Part shown: piece by piece, positions 1-11,639 of the stretch
How the letters are laid out: every line of letters begins with the position of its first letter
Numbering within the stretch: position 1 is the first letter of the stretch
From: Adiantum capillus-veneris
Taxonomy: Eukaryota; Streptophyta; Polypodiopsida; Polypodiales; Pteridaceae
DNA length: 64,000 bases
Assembly: GCA_014529385.2 (NCBI GenBank)
Contig: CM043959.1
Span: 54,374,253 to 54,438,252, forward strand
Direction of reading: 5' to 3'
Notes under the pieces: model-generated
What the model saw: only the letters and a program-made list of their open reading frames with translations
Databases searched by the model: none
What the model was told of the DNA's origin: nothing
Position numbers and translations under genes: made by a program

Positions 1-373
1 CAAAGTACATCTAAACAATTATAGCACAAATGCATTGGTTGACACATGAGCTCGAGTAAATGCAGTCAGTTATTCCACCTACAAGAAAGCCACGAGTAGA
101 GTTTTAACAGCAGGGATAGCGTCTATCAAAGGATGCAACAAGAACCCAACACCAACATTGGGAGTAGTGAACTTAAATGTGATAGCGCATGGATGTTCAT
201 GTCCTCATCAATTTGTATGCTTACCAGATGAACACAGGAATGAGACAATGATTCTTGGAATCCCATGGATGCGGACATACAAGGCAGTACTAGATTGGGA
301 TGCCAATAAGCTTAAGCTATCACCTAAAGGTGGACAACTCATTGCTTCAATTGCACCAAGCAAAGAGGAATGA
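1..373 (+). pseudogene. Retropepsin-like fragment of a G3-type gypsy element
   Basis: In the frame ending at the TGA at 371-373 this reads as an aspartic protease of a Ty3/gypsy polyprotein. Seen: an active-site-like stretch (V-D-T, then a stop, then A-R-V-N-A-V-S) near 37-70, and a C-terminal block with I-L-G-I-P-W-M-R-T-Y-K-A-V around 250-290. The glycine codon expected after Asp-Thr is TGA, so the active site is interrupted. The same two motifs occur at 18480-18780 in the long G3 element, with H-Q-F and W-M-H-T-Y-K-V-V spaced alike, so this is inferred to be a second copy of that domain. The upstream part lies outside the window. The fragment stops just before a possible LTR at 406. It is not functional. 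Confidence 0.65.
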
Positions 374-405
374 AAAGAGGTTACCAACAGAGCAAACCAC
401 GAAGA

Positions 406-932
406 TGTAAACCAACGGCATCCACTTCTAGTAGTCACGGGCCGGGATTGTCGGTCCAATAGGAAAAGGGTAAGAGCGATCGCTGATGAGAGGCGTACTC
501 TAACTGGAACATTCAAGGGTTAGTTGGCTAAGCATGGCCGCCCAAGTGTGAATGGGAGAGCTCATATAAAAGTCACCTAAACCTAAAAATCACTCATTCT
601 CTCATTTGTGCAATTGAAGAGTGCTCTTGCTCCATCTCCATCTTCTTCTTCATCTCCTTGTGTGTGTGTGTATGCGTGAGAGAGAGAGAGAGAGTGATCG
701 AGCATTGCGATGACGGCACGGCGGCGGTGAGGCGGTTGAGTGCGGCATGGCGGTAGCTCCTTCTTCTTCGTGGGGAGGAATCCTCCACGAAGGCGAGCGT
801 AGGGCGGTTAGTGACACACCCTTGATCTCTTGAGCTTGCTAGATTAGTCTGGTTGTGTGCTTGCAACCATTTGTGTCTTGCACATAGTGTACGGCAAGCC
901 CCTTGCATTGACACGTACGACAAATGCGCACA
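406..932 (+). repeat. Candidate LTR with TATA box, unknown family
   Basis: The block starts TGTAAACC, ends GCACA and is followed three bases later by a sequence resembling a tRNA-Asp primer-binding site, as an LTR would be. A TATA-like CATATAAAAG lies at 560-569, followed by a pyrimidine-rich leader and short (TG)n and (GA)n runs at 661-694. The first ~290 bp recur inverted at 5419-5686. Both copies abut truncated retroelement coding sequence at the TGT end. The downstream LTR boundary rests only on the CA end and the primer match, so the extent is uncertain; it could also be another promoter-bearing dispersed repeat. Confidence 0.42.
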
Positions 933-935
933 TTT

Positions 936-953
936 TTGCGCCGCTACCGGGGA
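936..953 (+). other. Possible tRNA-Asp primer-binding site
   Basis: TTGCGCCGCTACCGGGGA matches 15 of 18 bases of TGGCGCCGTTGCCGGGGA, the tRNA-Asp-complementary primer site known from several plant gypsy groups. It sits three bases after the candidate LTR end. Comparison was by eye. Confidence 0.4.
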
Positions 954-1639
954 AATGCCCTGCATTAAGCTCGAGTAGCACTCTATGTTGTTTGTGGTGT
1001 ATTATGAAATGTAGGAAAGGTAGAGAAAGAAGGTGTGTGGCTTGGTGAGAAGGATTTTTCACCTTTGTTTTGCTGCAGTGTACTGTTTTGTTAATAAGGT
1101 GTTGCAAAGTACTGTGTTTTCTGTTCATAAGGTGTTAAAATTAAGGTAGTAGTGTTATAATGTTAGTTCTATAAGGTACAGTAAGTAGATATATTAGTTA
1201 ATTAGTTGTTGTAGTACTGTGTTAGTATGTAATAGTAGCTCTATTAGTTGTAAGTAGGTAGGTTAGGTGTGTGTGTACTCAAGTGCACGGCACGGCCGCA
1301 GCGACCTTATCCCCAAAAAAAAAAAAAAAAAAAGGTAGGATCGGGATCGAGAATATTCCCCATGCCCAAGCCCAAGCTCACGCTCAGGCTTAGGCCTCAG
1401 TCACCCTTTAAAATTACTTATTTTAGCCTCACGTCACGTAAGTAAAAATCAACCGTTTTAAGGACCAACGGTAACCGAATGTTGTGTTGTAAAGCACACC
1501 ACGACCTCTTGAGCGATACGCTTGTTTTGAGCTATCACACACTCTAATCCAAAAACCGATCATTAATAAACATTAAAAAAACATCAAAAAACGAGTGAAA
1601 ACAGAGTGCAAAACGCCTAAAAAATTAAGCGGTTAATCT
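954..1639. other. Unassigned sequence with an A-run
   Basis: No reading frame with a recognisable domain was found. The stretch 1060-1300 is T/G-rich and simple in composition (many TTAGTTGTAGTA-like words). A run of about 20 A lies at 1314-1334 and could be a retroposon tail or plain simple sequence. 1335-1639 shows nothing I can name. The G1 gypsy remnant begins near 1640. Confidence 0.4.
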
Positions 1640-3708
1640 TTGAGGTTATTCGTCGATGCTTGTAAGGAATCTTCATGAACTAAGAAGCTTTATGGGTATG
1701 TGTGCATACTATAGATGCTTCATAGAAAAGTTCTCCCAAATTGCAGGACCATTACATGACCTAACAAAAAAAACGTTAGGTATACATGGTCTGCCAAGGA
1801 GAACAATGCTTTCAAAAAGCTTAAAGAAAGCTTATCTCTCAACCTGTGCTTACACTACGGGATCTCTCAAAGCCATTTGAGGTCCAATGTGATGCTTGTG
1901 ATGATTGCCTTGGAGCTGTTTTGCTCCAAGAAGGGCACGCCATAGCCTATGAAAGTAAAAGGCTTGACCTTGTTGAGCAAGCTCTAGGCATATATGAAAA
2001 GGAACTCCTTGCAGTTCTACATGCCTTAGACTCATGGAAGCACTATTTATTGGGGACTCCTTTCATTCTGCAAACGGATCACCAAAGTCTTAAGTGCTTG
2101 ATGACGCAGACCAAGCTCTCCGACAAACAAATGAGGTGGGCAAATTTCCTTTTGCAATTTCATTTTCATATTGCTCACATTGCTAGCAAGCATAATTAGT
2201 AGCCGATGCACTCTCAAGACGGCTAAGAGTGAATGCGGTTTCCATAGCAACTCAAAATGATCTATCTTCTATGATAGATGAGTATGCTATTGATCCCGAT
2301 TTTAGAGATGTGATTTTAGCCCTTGCATTAGGGAAGAAAGAGGAACCATTTACCTTACAAGATGGTTATCTTCTCTATGGAAATAGACTATGTGTTACTA
2401 ACTCACTACGTGAGAAAGTAATGTATGAATCTCATGCTCCTCCTTATGCAGGGCATAGAGGGATTCAATCTACCCTAAAAGGGATTGAAACATATTTCTG
2501 TTGGCCTACCATGAAAGCAAACATACAAGAATATGTTTCTAAATGTGTGGTATGTCAAAAGACAAAGTTTGATAGAGGGAAGCAACTTGGATTGCTTCAA
2601 CCTTTGCCAATACCTAATCCACCATGGGAGAGCATATCATGGATTTTATCTTTGGATTGCCTAAGTCTATCCATGGGAATACGGGAATATGGACGATAGT
2701 AGACAGGTTCAGTAAACAAGCTCATTTTATACCTGTCAAAAAGACTATCAAAGCCCATCAAATGGCAACCCTCTTCATTTCACAAATCTTCAAGTACCAT
2801 GGCTTGCCAATGTCCATAGTGTCGGATAGAGATCCTAGAATAACCAGTAATTTTTGGAAGGGTCTCTTTGAGAATTTAGGGACAAGGCTAAACTTCTCTT
2901 CCGTCTATCACCCACAAACGGATGGCCAAAGTGAAATATCTAACCTAACAATTCTTGATCTACTAAAAGCCTATGTAATGGAAGTAGATCAAAGATCCCA
3001 ATGGGAGAAGTACTTAACCTTAGTGGAGTATGCCTACAATAACACTATACATACTTCCACGGGAAAAGCACCTTTTGAGGTAATTGAGGAAAGATCAAAA
3101 AGTCCCCTGCTACTTAAGGTACATGGGAAGATCTTTGTTGCAGATGAGTATAGCAAAGACCTACAAGAATCTTTCAAAAAGATTAAGGATGCTATCTCTA
3201 TCTCACAGCAAAGGCAAATGTACGCATAGAAGAGCCAAAGCCTTTAAAGAAAATGATTGGGTCTTACTTAAATTTCCCAAGGCTCGATTAAGGCACACGA
3301 CGGGCAAGAATCCTACAGGACACCAAAAGTGCTATGCTAAGTTAGCAAAAAGGTACTATGCTCTCTTCTAGATTCTTAGACCAATCAATGAGATGGCCTA
3401 CCAACTCAGGTTGCCCAGCCATTGGCTCATACACAATGCTTTTCATGTGAGCCTACTAAAGCCTTACAAAGGAGAGCCCTCAAGAACCAACTATTGAAGA
3501 CCCACCGGAGATTGAGGACCAAGAAGAGGTGTTGTAGCCCGAGTCCATTCTCCGACATGAAGACAAGGTACTAAGAGGCGGTAAGACTATCCGATGATAT
3601 CTTATTAAGTTTAAGAATTATCCTTTTGAAGATGCTAGATGGATGCAAGGCATACAATTAAAGGATAACCTAAACCTTGTCAATGCTTACAATGCTTCCC
3701 TAGAATAA
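1640..3708 (+). pseudogene. Ty3/gypsy (G1) pol 3' half: RNase H, integrase, chromodomain
   Basis: This is the 3' part of a chromovirus-type pol that would encode the RT connection, RNase H and integrase needed for insertion. Visible parts are the connection (N-L-H-E-L-R-S-F-M-G-M-C-A-Y-Y) from 1668; RNase H (F-E-V-Q-C-D-A-C) from about 1877, ending in a broken D-A-L-S-R at 2210; integrase zinc region (H-R-G-I-Q...C-V-V-C-Q-K-T-K) about 2450-2570; integrase core (D-F-I-F-G-L-P, V-S-D-R-D-P, H-P-Q-T-D-G-Q-S-E) 2640-2940; and a C-terminal chromodomain-like block (Y-L-I-K-F-K-N-Y-P-F-E-D-A-R-W) 3595-3660, stop TAA 3706-3708. Reading passes through at least four frames, with a TAG at about 2199 and a frameshift near 2650. 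Gag, protease and most of RT are missing on the left. It closely matches the copies at 32.1-34.0 kb and 55.4-56.3 kb. Confidence 0.88.
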
Positions 3709-4046
3709 GCAAATGTACAAATGTTTAAAATGAACAAAGTTTTTGTCTTATAAGACTCTCTTTTTCTTTATTGTGCACAAAAATGAAGTAGTATGCATGC
3801 TTAGATCAAGTTTGCGGAGAGGATGTCTCCCAAACACCAAGTAGAGCTTGTCACTCTACTATGGAAGATTGATAGGACTAATGTGCAGACATGCTTGCGG
3901 CAGCTTAGGCTCTCAAGCGCCAAATGGACTAGTCATCCATTCTGGAACATGTCGTAGGGTAACATAGGGATCCTCTACCCGCTAGAAAAAGGACTAATAA
4001 ATAGGCTTTATTTTATCTGCTCCATAGTAGAGAACGACTATGATTT
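3709..4046 (+). other. G1 3' untranslated internal region
   Basis: Non-coding stretch between the pol stop and the polypurine tract. It aligns by eye with 33979-34323 of the complete G1-A element (shared words include TTGTGCACAAA, GTATGCATGCTTAGA and CTCTACCCGCTA). No additional reading frame is evident. Confidence 0.7.
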
Positions 4047-4060
4047 CAAGAGAGAGGTAA
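4047..4060 (+). other. G1 polypurine tract
   Basis: CAAGAGAGAGGTAA lies directly before the LTR start at 4061, the place where plus-strand DNA synthesis would be primed. The same tract precedes the right LTR of G1-A at 34337. Confidence 0.75.
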
Positions 4061-5686
<1,626 letters not shown>

Positions 5687-6150
5687 TGTGTTGTATTTTT
5701 CAACAATTTAACCTCATTGGAAACTACATCTTGGCTCCATATTATCTTCTTGTACTGAGGCATCCAAACTCGGTAACCCATCTCTCCCTCATCTCCATAT
5801 CCCATGAAGATGCCCTTGATAGATTTCATGTCAAGTTTGGTCCTCTGATCAATAGGTACATGCACAAATGCATCGCAACCAAAGACACGTAAATGGTCTT
5901 ATGTAGGCAATTAGCCAGACCAAACCTCTTCAGGGATGCCATTATCTAACGCACGATTTGGAGAGCGATTGTGCACATGAACTGCAGTTTTAAGATCCTC
6001 TCCCCAAAACTCTTGAGGGAGATTAGTCATGGACAACATGCATCCCCCTCTCTCACAAATTGTGTGATTATATATTCTAGCCACACCATTAGATGATGGA
6101 TTATAAGGGGCTGTCAATTCCCGCTTAATACCATACAGCCTCATTGCGGC
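5687..6150 (-). pseudogene. Ty1/copia (C1 remnant) integrase fragment
   Basis: Minus-strand fragments of a copia integrase, the enzyme that inserts the cDNA. Seen are the core end (Y-G-I-K-R-E-L-T-A-P-Y, S-S-N-G-V-A-R, F-W-G-E-D-L) between about 6130 and 5915 and the C-terminal block (F-M-G-Y-G-D-E-G-E-M-G-Y-R-V-W) around 5800-5770. In N-G-V-A-R-I-Y the catalytic Glu that normally follows the alanine is replaced by Arg. RT and RNase H are absent: the reading ends at the inverted LTR-like block at 5686. Upstream it joins gag directly at about 6150, so protease and the integrase N-terminus are deleted. Confidence 0.8.
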
Positions 6151-6523
6151 TTGCATAAAGATCTACTAGAATATCCCAAGCCTAGTTTGCAGATTTTGTT
6201 GAATGAATGTGAGGAGAAATGGTGCGCTTCACAGACAACACAATCAACACATGAGCCTGCGCATCCTTTACATCTCAACGAGCTTGTTCTTCCATAAGCA
6301 AAACAACTCTAATAGCAACAATCCTTGCAGCAAGACCTGCAACATCCTCAACATCGCCTACATCCTTAGAACCAGGACGTACATCAATGCCCTGCACAAT
6401 ATTCCAGACGCCCTTTGACACAAGAACATGTTGCATCATGTAAGCTCACATAGGGTAATTGTCCCCGACCAATCTATCCTCAACATCAAATATCTTGAAC
6501 ATATCTATGTTGTTGTCAGCCAT
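6146..6523 (-). pseudogene. Ty1/copia (C1 remnant) gag 5' part
   Basis: The minus-strand ATG at 6523-6521 opens a Gag start M-A-D-N-N that aligns with the Gag start of the C1 element at 15897. Sequence down to about 6146 parallels 15550-15897 of that element. Many frame disruptions are present. It is joined to integrase at a short shared word, CTTGCATAAAG. Confidence 0.75.
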
Positions 6524-6865
6524 GGAAAATGCATGCACTTGATGTGAAAACTGCTCGAAATGAGGAGAAACTGAGTGAGACCAGCACGTGCTATATAGCA
6601 CAACCCGTAGCAGACTGTATGGGACCTGTTATGCAGTAATTGGCGTTGACATAAATTTTGCACAAAAGGCTGAAATTACATGTGCAGACTTGGCTATAGT
6701 GGAAACGGATGTCGAAATGAACCCGAATCAGAAATTAGAGAATGTGAGCAGGCGAGTTGTCGACCTGTGAATGCTCGCCAAAGCTCACAAAAATCAAAGA
6801 AAGTGAGCAGGTGTGTGCTGGAGCTGCCGCCGCCGCCGGTGACTAAGCCCGAGAGGATGCAACCT
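6524..6865 (-). other. C1 remnant 5' leader
   Basis: Non-coding leader between primer site and gag on the minus strand; it aligns by eye with 15898-16175 of C1, including TGCTCGCCAAAGCTCAC on the plus strand. It also carries a GCC-rich run (CTGCCGCCGCCGCC) near 6825 not seen at that length in the other copy. Confidence 0.55.
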
Positions 6866-6877
6866 GCTTTGATACCA
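6866..6877 (-). other. C1 remnant primer-binding site (tRNA-iMet)
   Basis: On the minus strand TGGTATCAAAGC, one mismatch from TGGTATCAGAGC, complementary to the 3' end of plant initiator tRNA-Met. It lies two bases inside the LTR at 6880-7106. Confidence 0.85.
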
Positions 6878-6879
6878 AT

Positions 6880-7106
6880 TGTTGGAATTAGGATTGCAGA
6901 GAAACGCACACAGCTTGGAGAAGACGAAGGAAACTCAAGGCACACAACTCAGAGTATGTTCCTTAGTGTGCAATAAAAAGATAGATAGCCCTAGAGTGAT
7001 GGGCGTATATACAATGCATGGGGGGAAAAACCTCCTAAAGAGGGGAAAAATGCCACAACGGTCCTAATGTGTTCACACACATCACTACCACATGTATATG
7101 GTAACA
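6880..7106 (-). repeat. C1 copia 5' LTR (remnant copy)
   Basis: A 227-bp sequence with TGTTGGAAT and GGTAACA ends on the plus strand, matching the two LTRs at 11364-11591 and 16190-16423. It is followed by ATTAGCGAG, which continues in the G3 LTR sequence (compare GTTAGCGAG at 42616), so the element had inserted into a G3 LTR. Confidence 0.88.
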
Positions 7107-7585
7107 ATTAGCGAGCTAAATCGACTATCTTTTAGTGCTTTAATCATTGTTTTTTACGTTTCGACCATAGGAGAGTGTTCATAAATCATAGGGCGACCTT
7201 TTTGGTATGTTTTGTGGCAGTTTTTAGGACCTTGACCATGATGGATCGTGATTTTGGTACCTCTTTGGATTAAGACCAAACTTGGTAGGATAGTGTCCCT
7301 AGGTGTCTTAGACCTCCTCCTAAAGTTTCGTTGCATTTGGACTTCGTTTGAGTGCCAAAATGGTGTGACGACCAAGTGCCGTGACATAGGACATAGCCAA
7401 TTTGCCAGACTTGAGAGTGATAGATTTGCTAGTGCAAGAGATGGCTTTGTTCCCTAGGTTCACTTCTTAAGGTTGACACCCTCAAAGAGTCTTCGTGCCC
7501 CATCTGAGTGGCTTCCCTGAGTATTGACATTATGTTAGTGCCAGATAGCTATGCTACAGACGTCCGTCGCGGCGACCCGCTAACA
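7107..7585 (+). repeat. G3-I 5' LTR, right part
   Basis: Aligns by eye with 42616-42757 plus 48530-48998, the LTR of another G3 copy, ending in CGACCCGCTAACA. The left part is missing, cut away with the C1 remnant. It is the uninterrupted counterpart of the site into which copia C2 inserted (GGATCGTGATTTTGG at 7244). Confidence 0.8.
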
Positions 7586-7586
7586 T

Positions 7587-7604
7587 TAGCATTGTTGCCG
7601 AGGA
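7587..7604 (+). other. G3-I primer-binding site, tRNA-Asp type, decayed
   Basis: TAGCATTGTTGCCGAGGA lies one base after the LTR end. Against TGGCGCCGTTGCCGGGGA it has five mismatches, each G-to-A or C-to-T, as expected from decay of methylated cytosines on either strand. Tat/Athila-type plant gypsy elements use this primer. Confidence 0.65.
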
Positions 7605-9713
7605 GAGTGATCCTTAGGTGGTGAGTGACCTAGTCGTAGCTTTTTACTTTAGAGACCCTTGATTTTGATTCCCATTCCATTTACACTTTAGCAGTTAGGC
7701 AGCTAGACACGGGGTTTGATGGCGATCAATACTTTGATGAGGAAGGAGACATGTATTTAGTTGTGCACAATCCCTTTATTGTGGACAAGTGGGGATTAAC
7801 AAGCTTGAAGGAAAAGGTTGATGTTGAGCATGAGGAGAAGCCGCCAAAGCTGGATGTCCCTAATGCGGAGCTTAGACGAGTGAATGTGGTTACTTGCATC
7901 AACACGGACAATACGCATGTGGGTTTATATAAATACCATAACGGAGAGAAAATGCTCTATTACACATGTGATGAACCCATTGTGAGAGAGTTGACAGAGC
8001 AAAAATGCTTGTATGTGTTTACATACGAAGTGGAGAGAGATATGCAGATCATCATACTATACAAGTATGGTCGGAAATACTCAAGAGTGATCAATAAAGA
8101 GATTGAGGAATATACGTAATTCAGGGGACCACTCCACCAATACTATGTCACCCCTAGCATTCAAAAATCCACAGACACCAACAATGCCTCTTCTACAACC
8201 AGCAGCTACAAAACATAATCAAACATACCGACAAAATCCTTATCTGAGACTGCAGCAGCCACAAGCAATCAGTGCTCCAAGAGTGTTGAAGTGGTGTGCC
8301 AATGAGCATAACTACACTATTCATGATAAGAATGGGTGCTTTTATAACCAAAATTATGTGAGGAAAAGGCCATATGGACCTCCATCGGTGCAACAGCTGC
8401 TACCATCTTTGAGGTACCATGTTGGACCCAATAAAGCAGCACAAGGAGGAGAAAAACCACAACATGTGTTGGGACAATAACCACCTTTGACTCAAGACAA
8501 TCAAGCTATTTTTTGATACTCATAGTTGATAGAGCCACTCATAAGTCAACCAATGCTACCACCAATTGTTTACTATGAGGAACCTGCAGAAATCCATGTG
8601 AGAGAGCTCGAGGGTGTAGCATATGCTACTGAGGATACTCCATTTTGGGTCAGTGCAAACAAAGCTACGGAACCTTCATATATGGCTCAAACAGCTAGAA
8701 CCAATTTACGATGGATGAAAATACGCTCATGTTCATAGCAAACCAAAATTACAAGCCTAGAGGGTATCCAGATAGGACGGAAATCCAATGGAGCACCACC
8801 AGCTGCCCAACCGAAGGTCCATGCTATGAATGTGTAGGGGACCATTGGGCACGAGGTTGTCCATTTAAGGGTCAGCAAAATAAAAATTTTGGATTCTGTG
8901 ATGGGTGTGGAAAGGATCACCTACTCCAATGTTGTGCTAAGAATCCGAAAAACACAAAAAACGCGACTATGAATGTCATCAAAATTTTACTTTGTTCAAG
9001 TGGATTTAAGTCAGAGCTGACAATTCTGATCAAAGTGGTGACTAGACCTCAAGCTTAGGAAGCAACCAGAAACCAACCAAAGGATGAGTTGAAACTCCCA
9101 GAGCAAACCAAATTCAAAAGTGGGTCAGTCAGGACTCAATGAAAATCATGGAAAGCAAAACGAGACAAAATGAAAGCAAAAAGGCTAAGTTAAAAACGGC
9201 CTTTGAGACTGAACTAAACCAAACAAAAGAACATGTCAGACATGAACATGAGAGCAAAACAAAATGCCAAGGGAGTGGAAGAGTCAAAGATTGTATCGAG
9301 TGGATCAGTCCTAGTTGAGAAGGTGAACGAGCATTTAGATGCTCTGTTGCAAGCCTACGAGGCGAGGCTGAAGAGTAACCAAACTTTGACAAAGACTACT
9401 GACCTATCTGCATCCTAAAATAGAAACCAAACAAATGAAAATGTGTATAAGGCTCATAGAGATTGCTCAAGCTCTAATGCAGCCATAGACATTAAAAACC
9501 TATGAGCAAGTAGTGCATGTGCCAGAAAAGGTAAACACAAGCGCACTTGAGAAAAACAACACGGACGAACAAATCAAAATATTTGGATTCTATGATAGTT
9601 GTGGACAGGATCACCTATTCAAACACTATGCTAAGAATCCAGTACTGGCAACTCTAGATGTTTGCGTGAATGAGGTAAATCACCACAATAATTTGCGACA
9701 AAGATGGTCATGA
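7605..9713 (+). pseudogene. G3-I gag region with several zinc motifs
   Basis: Decayed Gag (nucleocapsid, RNA packaging). An opening segment 7694-8119 stays open for over 120 codons but matches nothing I know. Then a Pro/Gln-rich stretch holds W-C-A-N-E-H-N-Y-T-I-H-D-K-N-G-C (8290-8340, a C-H-H-C pattern). A CCHC knuckle C-Y-E-C-V-G-D-H-W-A-R-G-C lies at 8821-8860, then C-D-G-C-G-K-D-H-L-L-Q-C-C at 8898-8936. A diverged second copy of the last motif, F-Y-D-S-C-G-Q-D-H-L-F, lies at 9586-9620. Stops at 8118, 8478, 8527 and 9057 and several frameshifts make it non-coding. The middle (9060-9560) is Lys/Glu/Asn-rich. No protease motif lies between here and RT. Confidence 0.65.
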
Positions 9714-10329
9714 CATAATAATATTTTGACACCAGAAGAGGAGACTAAAACAACAGAAACCGATGAAACAATCGATTGCAAACGAATAGTAAGTGAAGTT
9801 TCTATTTGAGATCTTAATGACGACAACGAAGACGAATTCCATGATTCGAAGAGCGTGATGATTTGGGGAACGATGTTGTTGAAGATGAAATTTTCAGTGG
9901 CTCAGAAAACGAACAGGTGTCGAAACAAGATGAGCCAATGTTCTATGAGTTTCCTAACCAAAAAATGAGGAGACAAAAGAGAAATCAAATGAGACGAACA
10001 AAAAAACAACAAAATGAATTTGAGAAACCAATGTCAAAATTGATGACCAAAACACAATATCTCATCCTCGTGGGAGCAGATCACTCTGTTCGAGACAATA
10101 TTGCCTAAAAATCCTTGAAATCGACAACTCTTCGATTTTTTTTTTGAAAAAATAGAGCAAAATAAAAACAAAGGGCATGGCCAAAACATCAACAAAAATG
10201 TCCAAAATTGAACAAAAACGCGAATACCAAAAGTTAAAATGAACATTGAAAGAGGTTCAGACCGCTGAAATGGAAAGTAAAGGGGACTCTAACACATAAA
10301 AATTTGATGCACCATCTCACTACAAAACG
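9714..10329 (+). other. G3-I Gag-RT spacer, acidic/basic remnant
   Basis: An 81-codon open stretch at 9863-10108 is rich in Glu, Lys, Arg and Gln and matches no domain I recognise. 10130-10240 is A-rich with a T-run. In a standard gypsy element the protease would lie here; no D-T/S-G-like motif or L-G-x-x-W block was found on the plus strand. Confidence 0.45.
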
Positions 10330-11358
10330 TACAAGGATCTTAAGGGAGTGGATCCAAGCATATGTCAACATATGATACCCCTTGAGAGCAAGATTAAGTC
10401 GTGCAGACAACATCCTATACCTATAACAAAACGTTTGCGAAGAAAATCAAAGAAGAGATAAACAAACTTAAGGAAGTAGTGTTTATCTACGAGATAGAGC
10501 ACATGGAGTGGGTGTCAACCATTTTGGTAGTTCCTAAAAGTTGTAAATTGCGAGTGTGCATAAATCTTGAACAGGTAAACATTGCCACGATTAGAGACAA
10601 CTATTTTTACCCATTACAGATCATGTAATTGAAAGAGTCATAGGCAAGGAAGCTTATAGATTTTTTGATGGATTTTTGAGCTACAACCGGCTCGCCATAA
10701 AGCCAGAGGATCAACAAAAAACGGCCTTTGCCAATGGGTCATATTTGCTTATCGGGTGATGCCATTTGGCTTAACTAATGACCTACCATATTCCAAAGGC
10801 TGATGAGTCATGCGTTCTCTAAGACAATTCTTAGAGATTTATATGGATGACTTGTGTGTGCATTCTCTATGAAGAGACAAACATATCAAACACTTGAAAA
10901 AGATCTTTGAGAAGTGCATAACTTAATATATTTGCCTAAATCTTAAAAATTGTGTCATCATGGTACGACAAGGTAAGGTTTTGGGGCATATTGTGCCCAA
11001 AAATGGTATTTCTACAGATCTTGATAAGATACAGGTGATTGTTGCTCTTTTGAGACCCACCAAAGTTAGAGAGTTATAAGCCTATATGGGCCATTGTGAC
11101 TATTATCAAAGGTTCATTTACATAATGTGGTTGTTACAAAATATCTCTATGCTCTCATCATGAAATTTGAGTGGAATGAAGGATGTGAGAAAGCTTTTTA
11201 ACAATTGAAGCATAAACTGATTTCCGCTCCAAATTTGAAATCTCTTGATTCGAAAAAACCTTCACGTTCACATAGATGCATCGGCATCTGCTATTGGATA
11301 CATCTTAGCACAACCTAGAGAGAACGATATGAATTTCCAATCTATAGACAATCCAATA
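10330..11358 (+). pseudogene. G3-I reverse transcriptase and start of RNase H
   Basis: Decayed Ty3/gypsy RT, which copies element RNA into DNA. Seen are E-W-V-S-T-I-L-V-V-P and L-R-V-C-I-N-L (10508-10575); K-T-A-F-A near 10718; the catalytic I-Y-M-D-D-L-C-V-H-S at about 10838-10870; K-V-L-G-H-I-V (shifted) near 10980; and the RNase H start V-H-I-D-A-S-A-S-A-I-G-Y-I-L-A-Q at 11265-11312. Multiple stops and frame changes occur. RNase H is cut at 11363 by the C1 copia element and resumes at 16424. Confidence 0.8.
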
Positions 11359-11363
11359 ATGCG
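11359..11363. repeat. Target-site duplication of C1 (left)
   Basis: ATGCG, repeated at 16424-16428 directly after the right LTR. Five bp is the usual copia duplication length. Confidence 0.93.
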
Positions 11364-11591
11364 TGTTGGAATAGGGTTGCACGAAAACACACACAGCTTG
11401 GAGAAGATGAAGGAAGCTCAAGGCAACCAATTGAGAGTGTATCATTCAGTGTGCAATGGAAAAATAAGTTAGCCCTAAAGTGATGGTCGTATATAAAATG
11501 CACGCGGGGAAAAAGCTCCTAGTGAGGGAAAAAATGCCCCAGCAATCTTAAGCGTATTCACACACAACACTACCACATGTATATGGTAACA
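11364..11591 (-). repeat. C1 3' LTR
   Basis: Plus-strand ends TGTTGGAAT and GGTAACA. It is the 3' LTR in element orientation because the polypurine tract lies on its inner side. It differs from the other LTR at a number of single positions and in a G-run (CGGGGAAAA versus a run of ten or more G), indicating an element that is not recent. Confidence 0.93.
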
Positions 11592-11603
11592 AATCCCCCC
11601 TAG
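11592..11603 (-). other. C1 polypurine tract
   Basis: Minus-strand CTAGGGGGGATT directly inside the 3' LTR. Confidence 0.8.
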
Positions 11604-11639
11604 AGTTATGCGATGAACGAGAGCTGGCACATAGAGTAA

